Source of the DNA: Nodularia spumigena CCY9414
GTDB lineage: Bacteria; Cyanobacteriota; Cyanobacteriia; Cyanobacteriales; Nostocaceae
DNA: 64,000 nucleotides
Direction: 5' to 3'
Assembly (NCBI RefSeq): GCF_000340565.2
Contig: NZ_CP007203.1
Coordinates: 4,314,937 to 4,378,936 of the forward strand
The position numbers and the translations under genes were made by a program. Shown in pieces: positions 44,204-53,317 of the stretch; position 1 is the stretch's first letter, and every line of letters starts with the position of its first letter. Below the pieces are notes generated by a model that saw only the letters and a program-made list of their open reading frames with translations, had not been told where the DNA came from and made no database searches.

Positions 44204-45547
44204 TTATAACGATAAAAAATCTTCTGCTGTAGTCGGATGAATGCCTATAGTTTCATTCAAATCTTGCTTGGTAATACCTTGACGAATTGCCACCCCTAAA
44301 GTTTGAATAATTTCGGCGGCATTTTCACCCAGCATATGAGCGCCCAAAACTTGTTGCGAATTGTCATCTACCACCAACTTCATCATCGCTGGCTCCTCTG
44401 CTTCCACTAGCTGATACAAAAGAGGTTGGAACCGTTTACAGTAGCATTTTACAGACTCCCCAAATTTTTCCCGCGCCTGGGCTTCCGTCATCCCCACACC
44501 AGAACCTTCTGGACGAGAAAACACAGCAGAAGGCACATAATCGTAATTTACCGTTTGGGGGTTGTTGCCAAAAACTGTATTCGCAAACGCCATACCTTCC
44601 GCCTTCGCTACTGGAGTTAATTGCATACGGTTGATACAGTCTCCCACAGCAAAAATATTTTCTTGGGTAGTACAGAAGTATTCGTTTACTTGAATTTCAC
44701 CTTGTTTACCAACTTCGACTTTCGCCTTTTCTAAACCCAGATTTTGAGTATTAGCACTGAAACCTGTAGCCACGAGGATAGTATCTGCGGCAATAGTTTC
44801 TGCACAGTCCCCAGTAGTCTTCAACAGCCAACCTTCATCTAAGTGAGTGATTTCTTCAGCAGTGCAGTTAGTAAAAATTCTAATTCCGCGTTTACTTAAA
44901 CCCTGTTGGACACCAGAGCGGATATCATCATCAAACCCTGATAACATCATCTCATCTCTTTCCAGCAGTGTTACCTTGCACCCTAAAGCGTGCATCATGC
45001 TAGAAAATTCAGCACCAATATAACCACCCCCAATAATTGCCAACCGTTTTGGTAAATAGGGTAAATGAAACATCTGGCGGGATGTAATAGCGTATTCTAT
45101 CCCCGGAATCTGAGGCTTATTAGGTTTTCCCCCCACAGCAATTAAAATTTTATCAGCTGTAACTTGGTGTCCATTTAAATCTAGAGTATGAGCATCAACA
45201 AAAACAGCACGTTCCTTAATTATTTCAATTCCCGCATTTCGTAACTGTTGACAATAGGAGTAGTTAATGTGTTCGATATGTCGGTGTACGGATTTCATAA
45301 ACAGTGTCCAGTCAAAATACCGTTTACACTTACTCCACCCGTAACTGTTTGCCATTTGGTTATCCTGAGCAAAGTCAGCTGCGTAAACAATCAGTTTTTT
45401 AGGAACACAACCCCGATTTACACAAGTACCACCAATGGTTTCTTGTTCAGCCATAGCCACACGGACACCATAGCTAGCCGCTTGTTTTGCTGCTGCTAAT
45501 CCCCCAGTCCCAGTACCGATGACAAACAAGTCATAATCAAATGTCAT
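44204..45547 (-). CDS. gor: Glutathione-disulfide reductase
   Basis: A 447-residue class I flavoprotein disulfide reductase. The FAD-binding motif is GTGTGG at residues 11-16 and the redox pair is C42 and C47 in GGTCVNRGCVPKK. The NADPH-binding GGGYIGAEFSSMMHALG lies near 172, the second FAD motif NIFAVGDCINRMQLTPVA near 293, and the C-terminal active-site GIHPTTAEDF at the end supplies the catalytic His-Glu pair of the partner subunit. These fit glutathione reductase, which regenerates GSH for peroxide defence. Dihydrolipoyl or mercuric reductase is less likely from the C-terminal motif and lack of extra domains. Confidence 0.88.
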   Translation of the reverse strand: MTFDYDLFVIGTGTGGLAAAKQAASYGVRVAMAEQETIGGTCVNRGCVPKKLIVYAADFAQDNQMANSYGWSKCKRYFDWTLFMKSVHRHIEHINYSYCQQLRNAGIEIIKERAVFVDAHTLDLNGHQVTADKILIAVGGKPNKPQIPGIEYAITSRQMFHLPYLPKRLAIIGGGYIGAEFSSMMHALGCKVTLLERDEMMLSGFDDDIRSGVQQGLSKRGIRIFTNCTAEEITHLDEGWLLKTTGDCAETIAADTILVATGFSANTQNLGLEKAKVEVGKQGEIQVNEYFCTTQENIFAVGDCINRMQLTPVAKAEGMAFANTVFGNNPQTVNYDYVPSAVFSRPEGSGVGMTEAQAREKFGESVKCYCKRFQPLLYQLVEAEEPAMMKLVVDDNSQQVLGAHMLGENAAEIIQTLGVAIRQGITKQDLNETIGIHPTTAEDFLSL

Positions 45548-46044
45548 AAAAATCTGTTCCTTCGTAACTGTTTGGAAAGCAGAGCTATTTCATCTTTTAT
45601 AGTGATTTCGCTCACGTTTTATCTACTGCCTTTAGGTGGATCAAAAATGCTGACATATTACAGTGTATAAACTGTAAATGTTATCCAGTCATGGAAATAT
45701 TCAGCAAATTTATAACTTAAGGAAGATAATTAATCTTACTAGGGACAGGTATCTTGAGATATAAACGGACAAAAACTACCTGTACAAAACAAATACAGCA
45801 TTTTTCATTGAGATCAAGTACAAAATTATCTAAATACCCTATCTGTGTATATCTGTGGTTAATTATCTTTTTATCTATTAAACCCACCAGCAAAATGCCG
45901 TAAGCATAAATCTAAAATAAGACATCATTAAATTTGGACAATTCGACCAGATTACTAGCTTTTACCATATATAAATTATTGTAATTCGCAATTGTTCACC
46001 CTAAGTTATTTCACGCAAATTAAAAGAGTGTGAGGATAAAAGTG
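45548..46044. other. Gene-free gap, 497 bp
   Basis: AT-rich spacer between the divergent gor and PhyH-type genes. It contains the motif TATCTGTGGTTAATTAT near 45850, related to TCTGTGGTTGATTATTC near 39304, a dispersed repeat of this genome. Nothing else is supported. Confidence 0.35.
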
Positions 46045-46924
46045 ATGTATAAATTTCTAAAAAAAACGCGGAATAAAATTTTAAAAAAAATTGATTCTAT
46101 ACCCTTGATAAAGTATCAAAATGATCTGGCTTATCAAACAGCAGTAAAAAACCACATTATAAATTTACCTATTATGACAAAAGCTGACCAAGAACTAGTA
46201 GAAAAAATAAAATATGAAGGAGTCGTAATCACTTCATTAGAAGAATTAGGAATTCCATCTACGCCTGACATACTCAAAGCCGCAATAAACCTGAAACAAA
46301 AACTACCTCCGAATATTTCTGGACAAAAAAATGGATTTGTTGTTCATGCTAGTTCCCAGCAAATAATGGAATATCCAGAAATTTTTTACTGGGGACTGGA
46401 AGAACGTTTACTAAATATTGTGGATAATTATCTTGGTTTACCAGTAGCCTACAATGGACTATATTTTCGCAGAGATATTGCTAATAACATTGAGCAAGGT
46501 TCCAGGTTATGGCATATAGATAGAGAAGATAGAAAAATCCTGAAAATTATCATTTATTTAAATGATATTAATGAGTATACAGGACCACTTCAATACATCC
46601 CCCAAAATTTAACCTTAGAAATAGTCAAAGCTTTAAAATATACATCTGGCTACATTCAAGATTCAAAAATGAGAGAGTTTATATCCCCAGAAAATTATAA
46701 ATCATGTACAGGTTCCATCGGGACTGTAATTTTTGCAGCTACTGGGAGCATTTTTCATCGGGGTAAATTACCTATAAATTCTGATAGATTTGCGATATTT
46801 TTTTGATTACAGTTCTAGCCGGCAAAAAAAAAGATATTATATTGCTAATTCTCAGCCGCATGAGGATTTATTCATCCTTTCCCAAAATCTCCCAGAACAC
46901 AAAAAACAGTGTCTAATTTATTAA
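46045..46924 (+). pseudogene. PhyH-type 2-oxoglutarate/Fe(II) dioxygenase, C-terminal frameshift
   Basis: A phytanoyl-CoA-dioxygenase-like enzyme. The 2-His-1-carboxylate site is WHIDRE (H157, D159) with distal H228 in SIFHRG and the 2-oxoglutarate Arg R238 in SDRFAIFF. Translation hits TGA at 46804-46806, but removing one T from the seven-T run at 46798-46804 lets the frame continue as DYSSRQKKRYYIANSQPHED to a stop at 46922-46924, as expected for the family's C-terminus. The product as read lacks only about 40 terminal residues. The ATG at 46045 has AGGA upstream. The substrate is unknown; related genes often modify small natural products. Confidence 0.65.
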
Positions 46925-47024
46925 TAAATCCAGAGAAATAATTTCCTTTCAAGCGCCTATAAAACTTTATTCACCCGCCCTAGCTTTGGTAAACTAATAT
47001 TTCTGATCCCTCTCCTTAGTAACT

Positions 47025-47184
47025 ACCGTTTACACACAAGTCCAAAAACCTTTCATTTAAGTAGGGTGTGTTATGGACGTTAGTCCTAACGCACCGAAAA
47101 TTTGGGATGGTGCGTTGCGCTACGCGACAACACACCCTACAAAAAAAGGATTTTGAGTAATTTAATCATTTGTGTGTACACCGT
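47025..47184. repeat. Mini-transposon with ACACACCCTAC palindrome (copy 2)
   Basis: A 160-bp unit with terminal inverted repeats ACCGTTTACACACAA and TTGTGTGTACACCGT and an inner palindromic pair GTAGGGTGTGTTAT/ACAACACACCCTAC. It is the complete copy of the element at 40715-40861, in opposite orientation. It lies in the 334-bp gap 46925-47258, which holds no gene. Confidence 0.75.
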
Positions 47185-47258
47185 GCTTCCTTAGCAAGGA
47201 GATGGTTGGGGTGAGGTTTTGTAGAGGTTTCTAAAAAATTACGCTAAAGAACAAACCT

Positions 47259-48182
47259 TTAAATTGTAATATCTTCCTCTTGATTAATCGCTAATCTTAA
47301 AACCGATAACCCTAAAATAATCAAAAATAAGACTAATCCAATTGTGCAAGCATAGCTAATTTCTAAATTACTAAAGGCTTCTTCATACAAATAGTAAACA
47401 ATGGTTTTTGAGCTATTTAGTGGACCGCCTTGGGTCATAATAAATACTTCTTCAAAGACTTTAGTCGCCGAAATCGCAGAAATTACCGCCACTAGCGCTA
47501 AATAAGGCTTCATCAAGGGTACGGTAATATCCCAGTGTTTGCGGATACCATCTGAACCATCAATAGCTGCGGCTTCATACACATCAGCCGGAATTGATTG
47601 TAATCCCGCTAAATAAATTACCATGTAGTAGCCGAGTCCCTTCCAGATGGTAACAGCCATGACACTGGCTAGAGAAATTGGTACAATGCCCAGCAGTTTA
47701 TCTGGACTGGTTAACCAGGGAATTCCTTCGGGAAAAATATTCAAAGTTTTGAGTAACTGATTGAGTAAGCCGTTTTCTGCATACAGCCATTTCCAAGCTA
47801 TACCAGCAACTACCATTGATATCACTACGGGGGTGTAGTAAGCTGCTCTAAACCAATTCATTCCTCGCAGCTTCTGATTTACCAAAATTGCCAGCCCCAA
47901 GGGAGCCATGACCAAAATTGGCACAACAACCAAAAGATAAAGAAAAGTATTTTCTAAGGTTTTCCAAAAAACTGCATCCTTCCACAAGCGGAGAAAGTTG
48001 CCAAAACCTATCCATTGGGGTGGCTGGGAAAGGTCTTCGTAGCTGGTAAAGCTGAGGTAAAACGCTTGTATTGCTGGCCAAAAAACTGTTAAAACCAAAA
48101 GAACTAAAGCCGGTAGCAAAAATAAGTAAGGAGTCAGTCGCTGTTTGATGAAATTCCAGTTTTGAGGCTTGAGTTGATTCAT
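47259..48182 (-). CDS. Sugar ABC transporter permease (MalF/UgpA type)
   Basis: A 307-residue inner-membrane permease with six predicted helices. The EAA loop that docks the ATPase is YEAAAIDGSDGIRKHWDITVPLMKP near residue 207, diagnostic of carbohydrate importers of the CUT1 group. The N-terminal YLFLLPALVLLVLTVFWPAIQAF is the usual first helix. No partner permease, binding protein or ATPase is adjacent; in cyanobacteria these components are often scattered. It is divergent from the GIY-YIG gene with only 37 bp between start codons. Confidence 0.88.
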   Translation of the reverse strand: MNQLKPQNWNFIKQRLTPYLFLLPALVLLVLTVFWPAIQAFYLSFTSYEDLSQPPQWIGFGNFLRLWKDAVFWKTLENTFLYLLVVVPILVMAPLGLAILVNQKLRGMNWFRAAYYTPVVISMVVAGIAWKWLYAENGLLNQLLKTLNIFPEGIPWLTSPDKLLGIVPISLASVMAVTIWKGLGYYMVIYLAGLQSIPADVYEAAAIDGSDGIRKHWDITVPLMKPYLALVAVISAISATKVFEEVFIMTQGGPLNSSKTIVYYLYEEAFSNLEISYACTIGLVLFLIILGLSVLRLAINQEEDITI

Positions 48183-48219
48183 AGGGACATTTTACTGATT
48201 TAAATGGAGATCAACTGTG

Positions 48220-48882
48220 ATGGAATCTGAGAACAATTTGCCAATTGAGCATCAAAATGTACCAGTCAATCACCGTGGCTTACATGAATTTTTGTACAGT
48301 TCTGACGATGAACACGATACCACTGAGGTGGCTGTAACGCCTGCATTCGGAAATAATGGCGGGGAGATTATGCCTCTGGAGACTTGGCGCACGGCTGATC
48401 AGAATGCGAAAATTGCGGGAGTTTACGCGGTTTTGGATGCAGAAGGCGAAACCCAATACATTGGCTATTCCCGGAATGTGTTGCTTTCTCTCAACGGTCA
48501 TGTTAGCCAATATGGTGAACAAAAGTGCGCTTTTGTGCGTGTGCAAACCTTTAAGTTTCCCAAGCGTCAAGAAATGGAAGATTTGCGAGATGCTTGGATT
48601 GCAGAACTGGAAACTACACCACCTGGTAATGCTGCTGAAGGGGGAATGTGGGCTAGTACGGTAGGTGAGGCTGCTAAGGCGGTAATGTCAGAGGTGGAAC
48701 GCCAAGCCTACGAGGAGAAAAAGCTAAAGTTGCGAAAAGCAATGGCTGATTCAAGTTTGTCTAAAGAAATAGAAGCGGTGGATGGGAGTGAAGCTCAACG
48801 TCAGCGTCAACTCGAAGCGGCTGTGAAGAATGATGACTGGAGTTCAGTTATTGACGCGCAGACAGAGGAAACTAAGTCTTAA
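48220..48882 (+). CDS. GIY-YIG nuclease family protein
   Basis: A 220-residue protein. The GIY-YIG core is recognisable in AGVYAVLDAEGETQYIGYSRNVLLSLNGHV (residues about 66-95; GVY...YIG), followed by FPKRQEMEDLRDAWI. It is thus a single-domain member of the type found in plants and cyanobacteria, where nuclease activity is unproven. The C-terminal half is charged helix (KKLKLRKAMADSSLSKEIEA). I use the ATG at 48220 rather than the GTG just before it. It is followed by tRNA-Ser on the opposite strand. Confidence 0.75.
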   Translation: MESENNLPIEHQNVPVNHRGLHEFLYSSDDEHDTTEVAVTPAFGNNGGEIMPLETWRTADQNAKIAGVYAVLDAEGETQYIGYSRNVLLSLNGHVSQYGEQKCAFVRVQTFKFPKRQEMEDLRDAWIAELETTPPGNAAEGGMWASTVGEAAKAVMSEVERQAYEEKKLKLRKAMADSSLSKEIEAVDGSEAQRQRQLEAAVKNDDWSSVIDAQTEETKS

Positions 48883-48949
48883 TACCTTACCTAACCCCTC
48901 GGCAAGGGAGGAGGGGCTTTGAAATACAGCACATTTCATTTGATTAAAA

Positions 48950-49036
48950 CGGAGAGGGAGGGATTCGAACCCTCGTATACGTTCCCGCATAACAGACTTT
49001 CCAGGTCTGCGCCTTAAACCACTCGGCCACCTCTCC
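48950..49036 (-). tRNA. tRNA-Ser (anticodon GGA)
   Basis: A class II tRNA of 87 nt. The acceptor stem GGAGAGG pairs with CCTCTCC and a discriminator G follows. The D-arm GCCGAGTGGTTTAAGGC is serine-like; the anticodon arm is CAGAC-CTGGAAA-GTCTG with anticodon GGA; a long variable arm is followed by the T-arm GAGGGTTCGAATCCCTC. CCA is not encoded. Confidence 0.96.
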
Positions 49037-49141
49037 AGGGGCAACGATTTATAAGCATACTATGAAATCCAAGAAAATGCAAATATATAATTAAGCAGAT
49101 TAAATTAATGTTGAAGTTCACATCCCAAAGCCTAAATTAAG

Positions 49142-49510
49142 ATGTCTGATAAATATACGATTAAAGTCCGCGATCGCTCTACTGGCGAAGAATACAGTCT
49201 ACAAGTTCCAGGCGATCGCTACATCCTTCACAGCATCGAACAACAAGGGGGGGAACTGCCGTTTTCTTGCCGCAATGGCGCTTGTACAACTTGCGCTGTG
49301 CGGGTGCTGTCTGGAGATATTTACCAACCGGAGGCGATTGGATTATCTCCGGCGTTGCGTCGTCAAGGTTACGCTTTGTTATGTGTCAGTTACGCCCGTT
49401 CTGATTTGGAGGTGGAAACTCAAGATGAGGATGAGGTTTATGAGCTACAGTTTGGGCGCTATTTTGCTAGGGGTAAAGTTAAGGCGGGTTTACCTTTAGA
49501 TGAGGATTAA
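49142..49510 (+). CDS. [2Fe-2S] ferredoxin with C-terminal extension
   Basis: A 122-residue plant-type ferredoxin. The cluster ligands are C43, C48 and C51 (CRNGACTTC) and C81 (LLC), in the standard CX4CX2CX29C spacing. The C-terminal extension of about 20 residues (ELQFGRYFARGKVKAGLPLD) marks it as FdC2-like rather than the main photosynthetic PetF, which is about 98 residues. Such variants carry electrons from Photosystem I to special partners. Its start is 105 bp past tRNA-Ser on the opposite strand, and its end overlaps a possible early start of the nuclease gene. Confidence 0.88.
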   Translation: MSDKYTIKVRDRSTGEEYSLQVPGDRYILHSIEQQGGELPFSCRNGACTTCAVRVLSGDIYQPEAIGLSPALRRQGYALLCVSYARSDLEVETQDEDEVYELQFGRYFARGKVKAGLPLDED

Positions 49511-49607
49511 GATTTTTTTCACGCAAAGGCGCATTCGGCGTTCGCGCAGCGTCCCGAAGGGAAGCCGTTCCCGCAGGGTAGACGCAAAGGGTTTTTTTGG
49601 GGTCTTG

Positions 49608-50129
49608 GTGCGGAAAATTGTGCTTTTTGGTTCCTTGTTGCTGCTGGTGAGTTGTCAAGTTAATAATCAGACTGCAAGCAATCAGGTGCAGGTGAAGGTG
49701 GCGCGGGTAGTGAGTGGGCAAAGTTTGGACGTTTTAGGTATGGCTGAACAACCAAATTTGATTTCTCGCGTCCGGTTGGTTGGGATTGATGCACCAGATT
49801 TTCAACAACGCCCTTGGGGAGATGAGTCTCGACAAGTTTTAGAGACGTTGATTGGTGAGCCAGAAAAACCCGTAATTCTGGAATTTGATGTGTCAGCCAA
49901 AGATAAAATGGGTCGGACTTTGGCTTATGTGTGGAAAGATCAGCAGTTATTGAATGAAGAAGTCCTTAAACAAGGATATGCGATATTTGTGGGGCGATCG
50001 CCTAATCACAAATATGACCAGCGCTTGGAACGCGCCCAACAATGGGCTAGACTCATGGGAAAAGGCATTTGGAACCCAGAAAACCCTATGCGTCTTCCTC
50101 CGGCTGAATTTCGTCGTCGGAATCTTTAA
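49608..50129 (+). CDS. Thermonuclease family lipoprotein
   Basis: A staphylococcal-nuclease-fold (SNase) enzyme. Catalytic-site residues are in RVRLVGIDAPDFQQRPWGDESRQVL and MGRTLAYVWKDQQLLNEEVLKQGYA. I choose the GTG at 49608, since VRKIVLFGSLLLLVSC is then a lipoprotein signal with lipobox LVSC, giving 173 residues anchored outside the cytoplasm. An open frame back to the ATG at 49500 exists, but it is translated from a dispersed repeat (GTTCCCGCAGGGTAGACGCA) and is probably non-genic. Extracellular nucleic-acid degradation is the family role. Confidence 0.82.
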   Translation: MRKIVLFGSLLLLVSCQVNNQTASNQVQVKVARVVSGQSLDVLGMAEQPNLISRVRLVGIDAPDFQQRPWGDESRQVLETLIGEPEKPVILEFDVSAKDKMGRTLAYVWKDQQLLNEEVLKQGYAIFVGRSPNHKYDQRLERAQQWARLMGKGIWNPENPMRLPPAEFRRRNL

Positions 50130-50233
50130 GGAGTGGGGAGTGGTCCGTAAAGAATTTTGGATTTTGGAGAAAGCGATTTTAGATTGCAGTCTAATCCAAA
50201 ATTTAAAATCTAAAATCTAAAATTGATTGACTA

Positions 50234-51046
50234 ATGACTAATTTACAAATTTTTCTAGATATTGCTACGGAAGCGGCGTTGGCTGCGGGTGCGGTTTTGC
50301 AAGGGTATTTGGGTAAGTTAGAAGATGCTATTACTGAAAAAGGTCGTCCTGGTGATTTAGTCACTGCGGCGGATAAGGCCTCGGAAGTGGTGATTTTGGA
50401 AATTTTGCGTCGCCACTTTCCCGAACATTCTATCCTGGCTGAGGAATCCGGGAAGTTAGGCAATCAAGATAACCAGTACCTCTGGGCAATTGACCCCTTA
50501 GATGGTACAACCAATTACGCTCACCAATATTCCGCTTTTGCTGTTTCCATTGGCTTATTAGTTAATGGTGTGCCGCAAGTTGGTGTGATTTATGACCCTT
50601 TTCATGATGAGCTATTTCGGGCTGCTACTGGCTTGGGAGCGACGCGCAACCGCCATTCTATCAAGGTTTCAGAAATATCTGAACTGAGTAAAAGCCTGCT
50701 GGTAACGGGATTTGCCTATGATCGCCGGGAAACACCGGATAATAACTATGCAGAATTTTGTCACTTGACTCATCTCACCCAAGGCGTTAGGCGTAGCGGT
50801 TCCGCCGCCCTGGATTTGGCTTATGTTGCTTGTGGGCGTGTTGATGGTTACTGGGAACGGGGAATCTCTCCTTGGGATGTTGTCGCAGGTATAGTATTAT
50901 TAAGAGAAGCTGGGGGTAAAGTTACTGCCTATGATGGTACTGCTTTCAAAATAGAATCAGGTAGAATTCTGGCTACTAATGGTAATATTCACCATAATCT
51001 GAGTCGTGAATTGGTAGAGGTTCCACCTTTGTCGAGCTGGAAGTGA
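50234..51046 (+). CDS. Inositol monophosphatase family protein
   Basis: A 270-residue IMPase/FIG-fold Mg-dependent phosphatase. Metal site A is seen in EESG (residues 74-77) and WAIDPLDGTTNYAH near 88, and the C-terminal WDVVAGIVLLREAGG near 218 completes the site. Substrates in cyanobacteria include inositol phosphates, histidinol phosphate (HisN-like) and glycolytic bisphosphates. The nearby hisZ makes a HisN-like histidinol-phosphatase role attractive but unproven. It begins 104 bp after the nuclease gene and reads in the same direction as the J-domain/hisZ pair. Confidence 0.87.
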   Translation: MTNLQIFLDIATEAALAAGAVLQGYLGKLEDAITEKGRPGDLVTAADKASEVVILEILRRHFPEHSILAEESGKLGNQDNQYLWAIDPLDGTTNYAHQYSAFAVSIGLLVNGVPQVGVIYDPFHDELFRAATGLGATRNRHSIKVSEISELSKSLLVTGFAYDRRETPDNNYAEFCHLTHLTQGVRRSGSAALDLAYVACGRVDGYWERGISPWDVVAGIVLLREAGGKVTAYDGTAFKIESGRILATNGNIHHNLSRELVEVPPLSSWK

Positions 51047-51158
51047 GGGAGGTCAGGAAAACTAATAAATAATACCTGACTATTTGCTACTGACCAATTA
51101 CCGATGAAGCGAAGTAAACTAGAAAAAAGCTCAAGCTCTTTTGGTGCAAAACGGCTCT

Positions 51159-52103
51159 ATGTCTTTCAAAATAGATAGTGGATTGTTTAAATATGATTTT
51201 ATAGATAATCACGCAATTTTATGTGTTGCTGTTGACGCGAATGTCAAGGAAATACGTGAACGTTATCTGCAAATTGCCCGTCGCTTACACCCGGATAGCA
51301 GGACGGTAATCTCGGCTGGGGAAAAACAGCTAGCTAATGAATTATTATCCAAGTTGGTTAACCCAGCTTATGAACATCTATCAAAAGAACGCAGTCGCGC
51401 CGAATACTTGATTGTGTTGTCTCAAATTGCCAAGTCCTTGGTACAAGAATCTAGTTCAGTGGAATTGACTAGCGACTTGGCTAAACAATTAGTGAGTGCG
51501 CCTAATATTGATGCTTTTTACAAAACTGCGATCGCTAAAGTTGCAGCAACCCAATATGAGTCGTTACACCAATCCGTTAAAATCATATCCCAAATCAGCG
51601 AGTTAAATTTAGTTTACCTGATGCGGAGTGCTGCCAACGTGTCCACCTCGCCATCGTCATTGGCTAAATCCAAAAGTAATTCAGGTACGCCCAAGTCAAA
51701 TACAGCCACCCCACCGCCAGCCGTAAAAGAAGATTCGCCTGTAGATCAGTATGTCCGTCGCGCTCAAGGTTTTATTGACAAAAAACAATTTAGTCAAGCC
51801 AAGGTGGAGTTACAGGATGCTCTGAAGCTAGAACCTAAAAATAGTCACTGTCATAGTTTGGTCGCTTTGGTGTATTTGAAGCAAAATCAGGTAAAAATGG
51901 CCAAAATTCATTTTGATAATGCTTTGAAATTAGATCCCACTGATGAAATAGCGTTGACATGGAAACCTAAAATAGAAAAGGCTTTAGGGCAACAATCGGG
52001 TGGCTCGAAAGTAATTCCACCTCCTGATGATGGAACTAAGCAACCAGATAAGTCTGGAGGTCGTGGGATGTTTGGTGGTTTTTTTGGTGGGAATAAAAAA
52101 TAA
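51159..52103 (+). CDS. J-domain and TPR protein
   Basis: A 314-residue protein. The N-terminal J domain carries HPD at residues 44-46 (RRLHPDSRTV), which stimulates Hsp70 ATPase. A Ser/Thr/Pro-rich linker follows near 165-195, then tetratricopeptide repeats (AQGFIDKKQFSQAKVELQDA; LVALVYLKQNQVKMAKIHFDNA) at about 200-275, and a glycine-rich tail GGRGMFGGFFGG. It is likely a cochaperone or scaffold. Start options are TTG 51141, GTG 51144 and ATG 51159; I choose the ATG. Its stop shares one base with hisZ (TAATG), showing coupling. Confidence 0.78.
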   Translation: MSFKIDSGLFKYDFIDNHAILCVAVDANVKEIRERYLQIARRLHPDSRTVISAGEKQLANELLSKLVNPAYEHLSKERSRAEYLIVLSQIAKSLVQESSSVELTSDLAKQLVSAPNIDAFYKTAIAKVAATQYESLHQSVKIISQISELNLVYLMRSAANVSTSPSSLAKSKSNSGTPKSNTATPPPAVKEDSPVDQYVRRAQGFIDKKQFSQAKVELQDALKLEPKNSHCHSLVALVYLKQNQVKMAKIHFDNALKLDPTDEIALTWKPKIEKALGQQSGGSKVIPPPDDGTKQPDKSGGRGMFGGFFGGNKK

Positions 52104-53314
52104 TGGTGTATCAACCAGCAGCGGGAGCCAGGGATTTATTACCTTTAGATGTGGCTCAAAAACGCTGGATTGAAGATCGGTTACAGCAGGTGTTTCATCG
52201 GTGGGGATATCACAGGATTATCACTTCCACGTTGGAACGCATGGATACTTTGATGGCGGGAGAAGCAATTCAACGCCAGATGGTGATTCAACTGCAAAAT
52301 GGTGAAGATGAAGAATTAGGATTGCGTCCAGAGTTGACTGCTTCTATTGCTCGTGCAGTGGCTACGCGCATGGCAGATGTCACCTATCCGCAACGTCTAT
52401 ACTACAATGCCAATGTTTTCCGCCGTACTTGGGAAAACAGGCACAATCGCCAGCAAGAGTTTTATCAATCTGGGGTGGAGTTGTTAGGTGTGGGCGGATT
52501 GTTGGCAAATGCCGAAGTCCTGCTATTGGCGAGAAACTGTTTAACTGCACTGGGTTTGCCAGATTGGCATTTAATTCTGGGCGAAGCGGGAATTACGCGA
52601 TCGCTCCTTGATGCCTTTCCGGTGAATATTCAAGCTCAAGTTCGCAGTGCGATCGCCCATCTGGATCGCATTGCCATAGATACTTTACCCTTGAGCGATG
52701 AACTACGCGATCGCGCCAGAATCATGATGGATCTACGCGGTGACAGCGCTGATGTCTTGCAAAAAGTCAGTAGCCTTGGTTTAGCTCCAGAGCAACAAGA
52801 AATAGTAAATCACCTCAAATCTGTGGTAGAGTTATTACAATCAGAAGGGGAGTTTCCTTTAATTCTTGATCTCAGCTTGATCCAAACCATCGACTACTAC
52901 ACTGGTATAGTCTTTGAAATCGTCAGCGATACAGGTTCACAAGCGAGAGTTTTAGGGCGTGGTGGTCGCTACGACAAGCTTTTAGGATTATATCATCCCC
53001 AAGGCGAAGATATTCCCGGTATTGGTTTTGTACTGAATATCGAAGATCTATACCAAGTTCTTTTATCTACACAGCAATTACCACAATCAACCCCAGCTAG
53101 TGACTGGTTAGTAGTAGCCCAGACACCAAATGTTGAAGCTGCGGCCTTTGCCCACGCCCAAAAACTGCGTGATTCTACAGATTTGGTAAGGGTAGAAATG
53201 GATTTAGGTGGCACAGATGTGGAAGCTATGAGAAAATACGCAAGCGATCGCGGCATTACCCAAATTGCCTGGATTAAATCCGATGGTGAAATTGTGAATG
53301 AATCATTGCGTTAG
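52103..53314 (+). CDS. hisZ: ATP phosphoribosyltransferase regulatory subunit
   Basis: A 403-residue HisZ, a catalytically inactive HisRS paralogue that binds short-form HisG and controls histidine synthesis. The class II-like core is seen in GARDLLPLDVAQKRWIEDRL, then QLQNGEDEELGLRPELTASIARAVA, RRTWENRHNRQQEFYQSGVELLG and VLGRGGRYDKLLGLYHP; there is no anticodon-binding domain function expected. The start ATG overlaps the preceding stop codon. Presence of HisZ predicts a short HisG elsewhere in the genome. An STRR array follows within 10 bp of the stop. Confidence 0.9.
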   Translation: MVYQPAAGARDLLPLDVAQKRWIEDRLQQVFHRWGYHRIITSTLERMDTLMAGEAIQRQMVIQLQNGEDEELGLRPELTASIARAVATRMADVTYPQRLYYNANVFRRTWENRHNRQQEFYQSGVELLGVGGLLANAEVLLLARNCLTALGLPDWHLILGEAGITRSLLDAFPVNIQAQVRSAIAHLDRIAIDTLPLSDELRDRARIMMDLRGDSADVLQKVSSLGLAPEQQEIVNHLKSVVELLQSEGEFPLILDLSLIQTIDYYTGIVFEIVSDTGSQARVLGRGGRYDKLLGLYHPQGEDIPGIGFVLNIEDLYQVLLSTQQLPQSTPASDWLVVAQTPNVEAAAFAHAQKLRDSTDLVRVEMDLGGTDVEAMRKYASDRGITQIAWIKSDGEIVNESLR

Positions 53315-53317
53315 TTA

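Noticed and set aside
47259-48182. Complete sugar importer operon
   Set aside because: Only one permease is present; neighbours are a MITE and a GIY-YIG gene.
48844-49044. A minus-strand ORF beginning MPLERWPSGLRRRPG
   Set aside because: It is the translation of tRNA-Ser, a common artefact.
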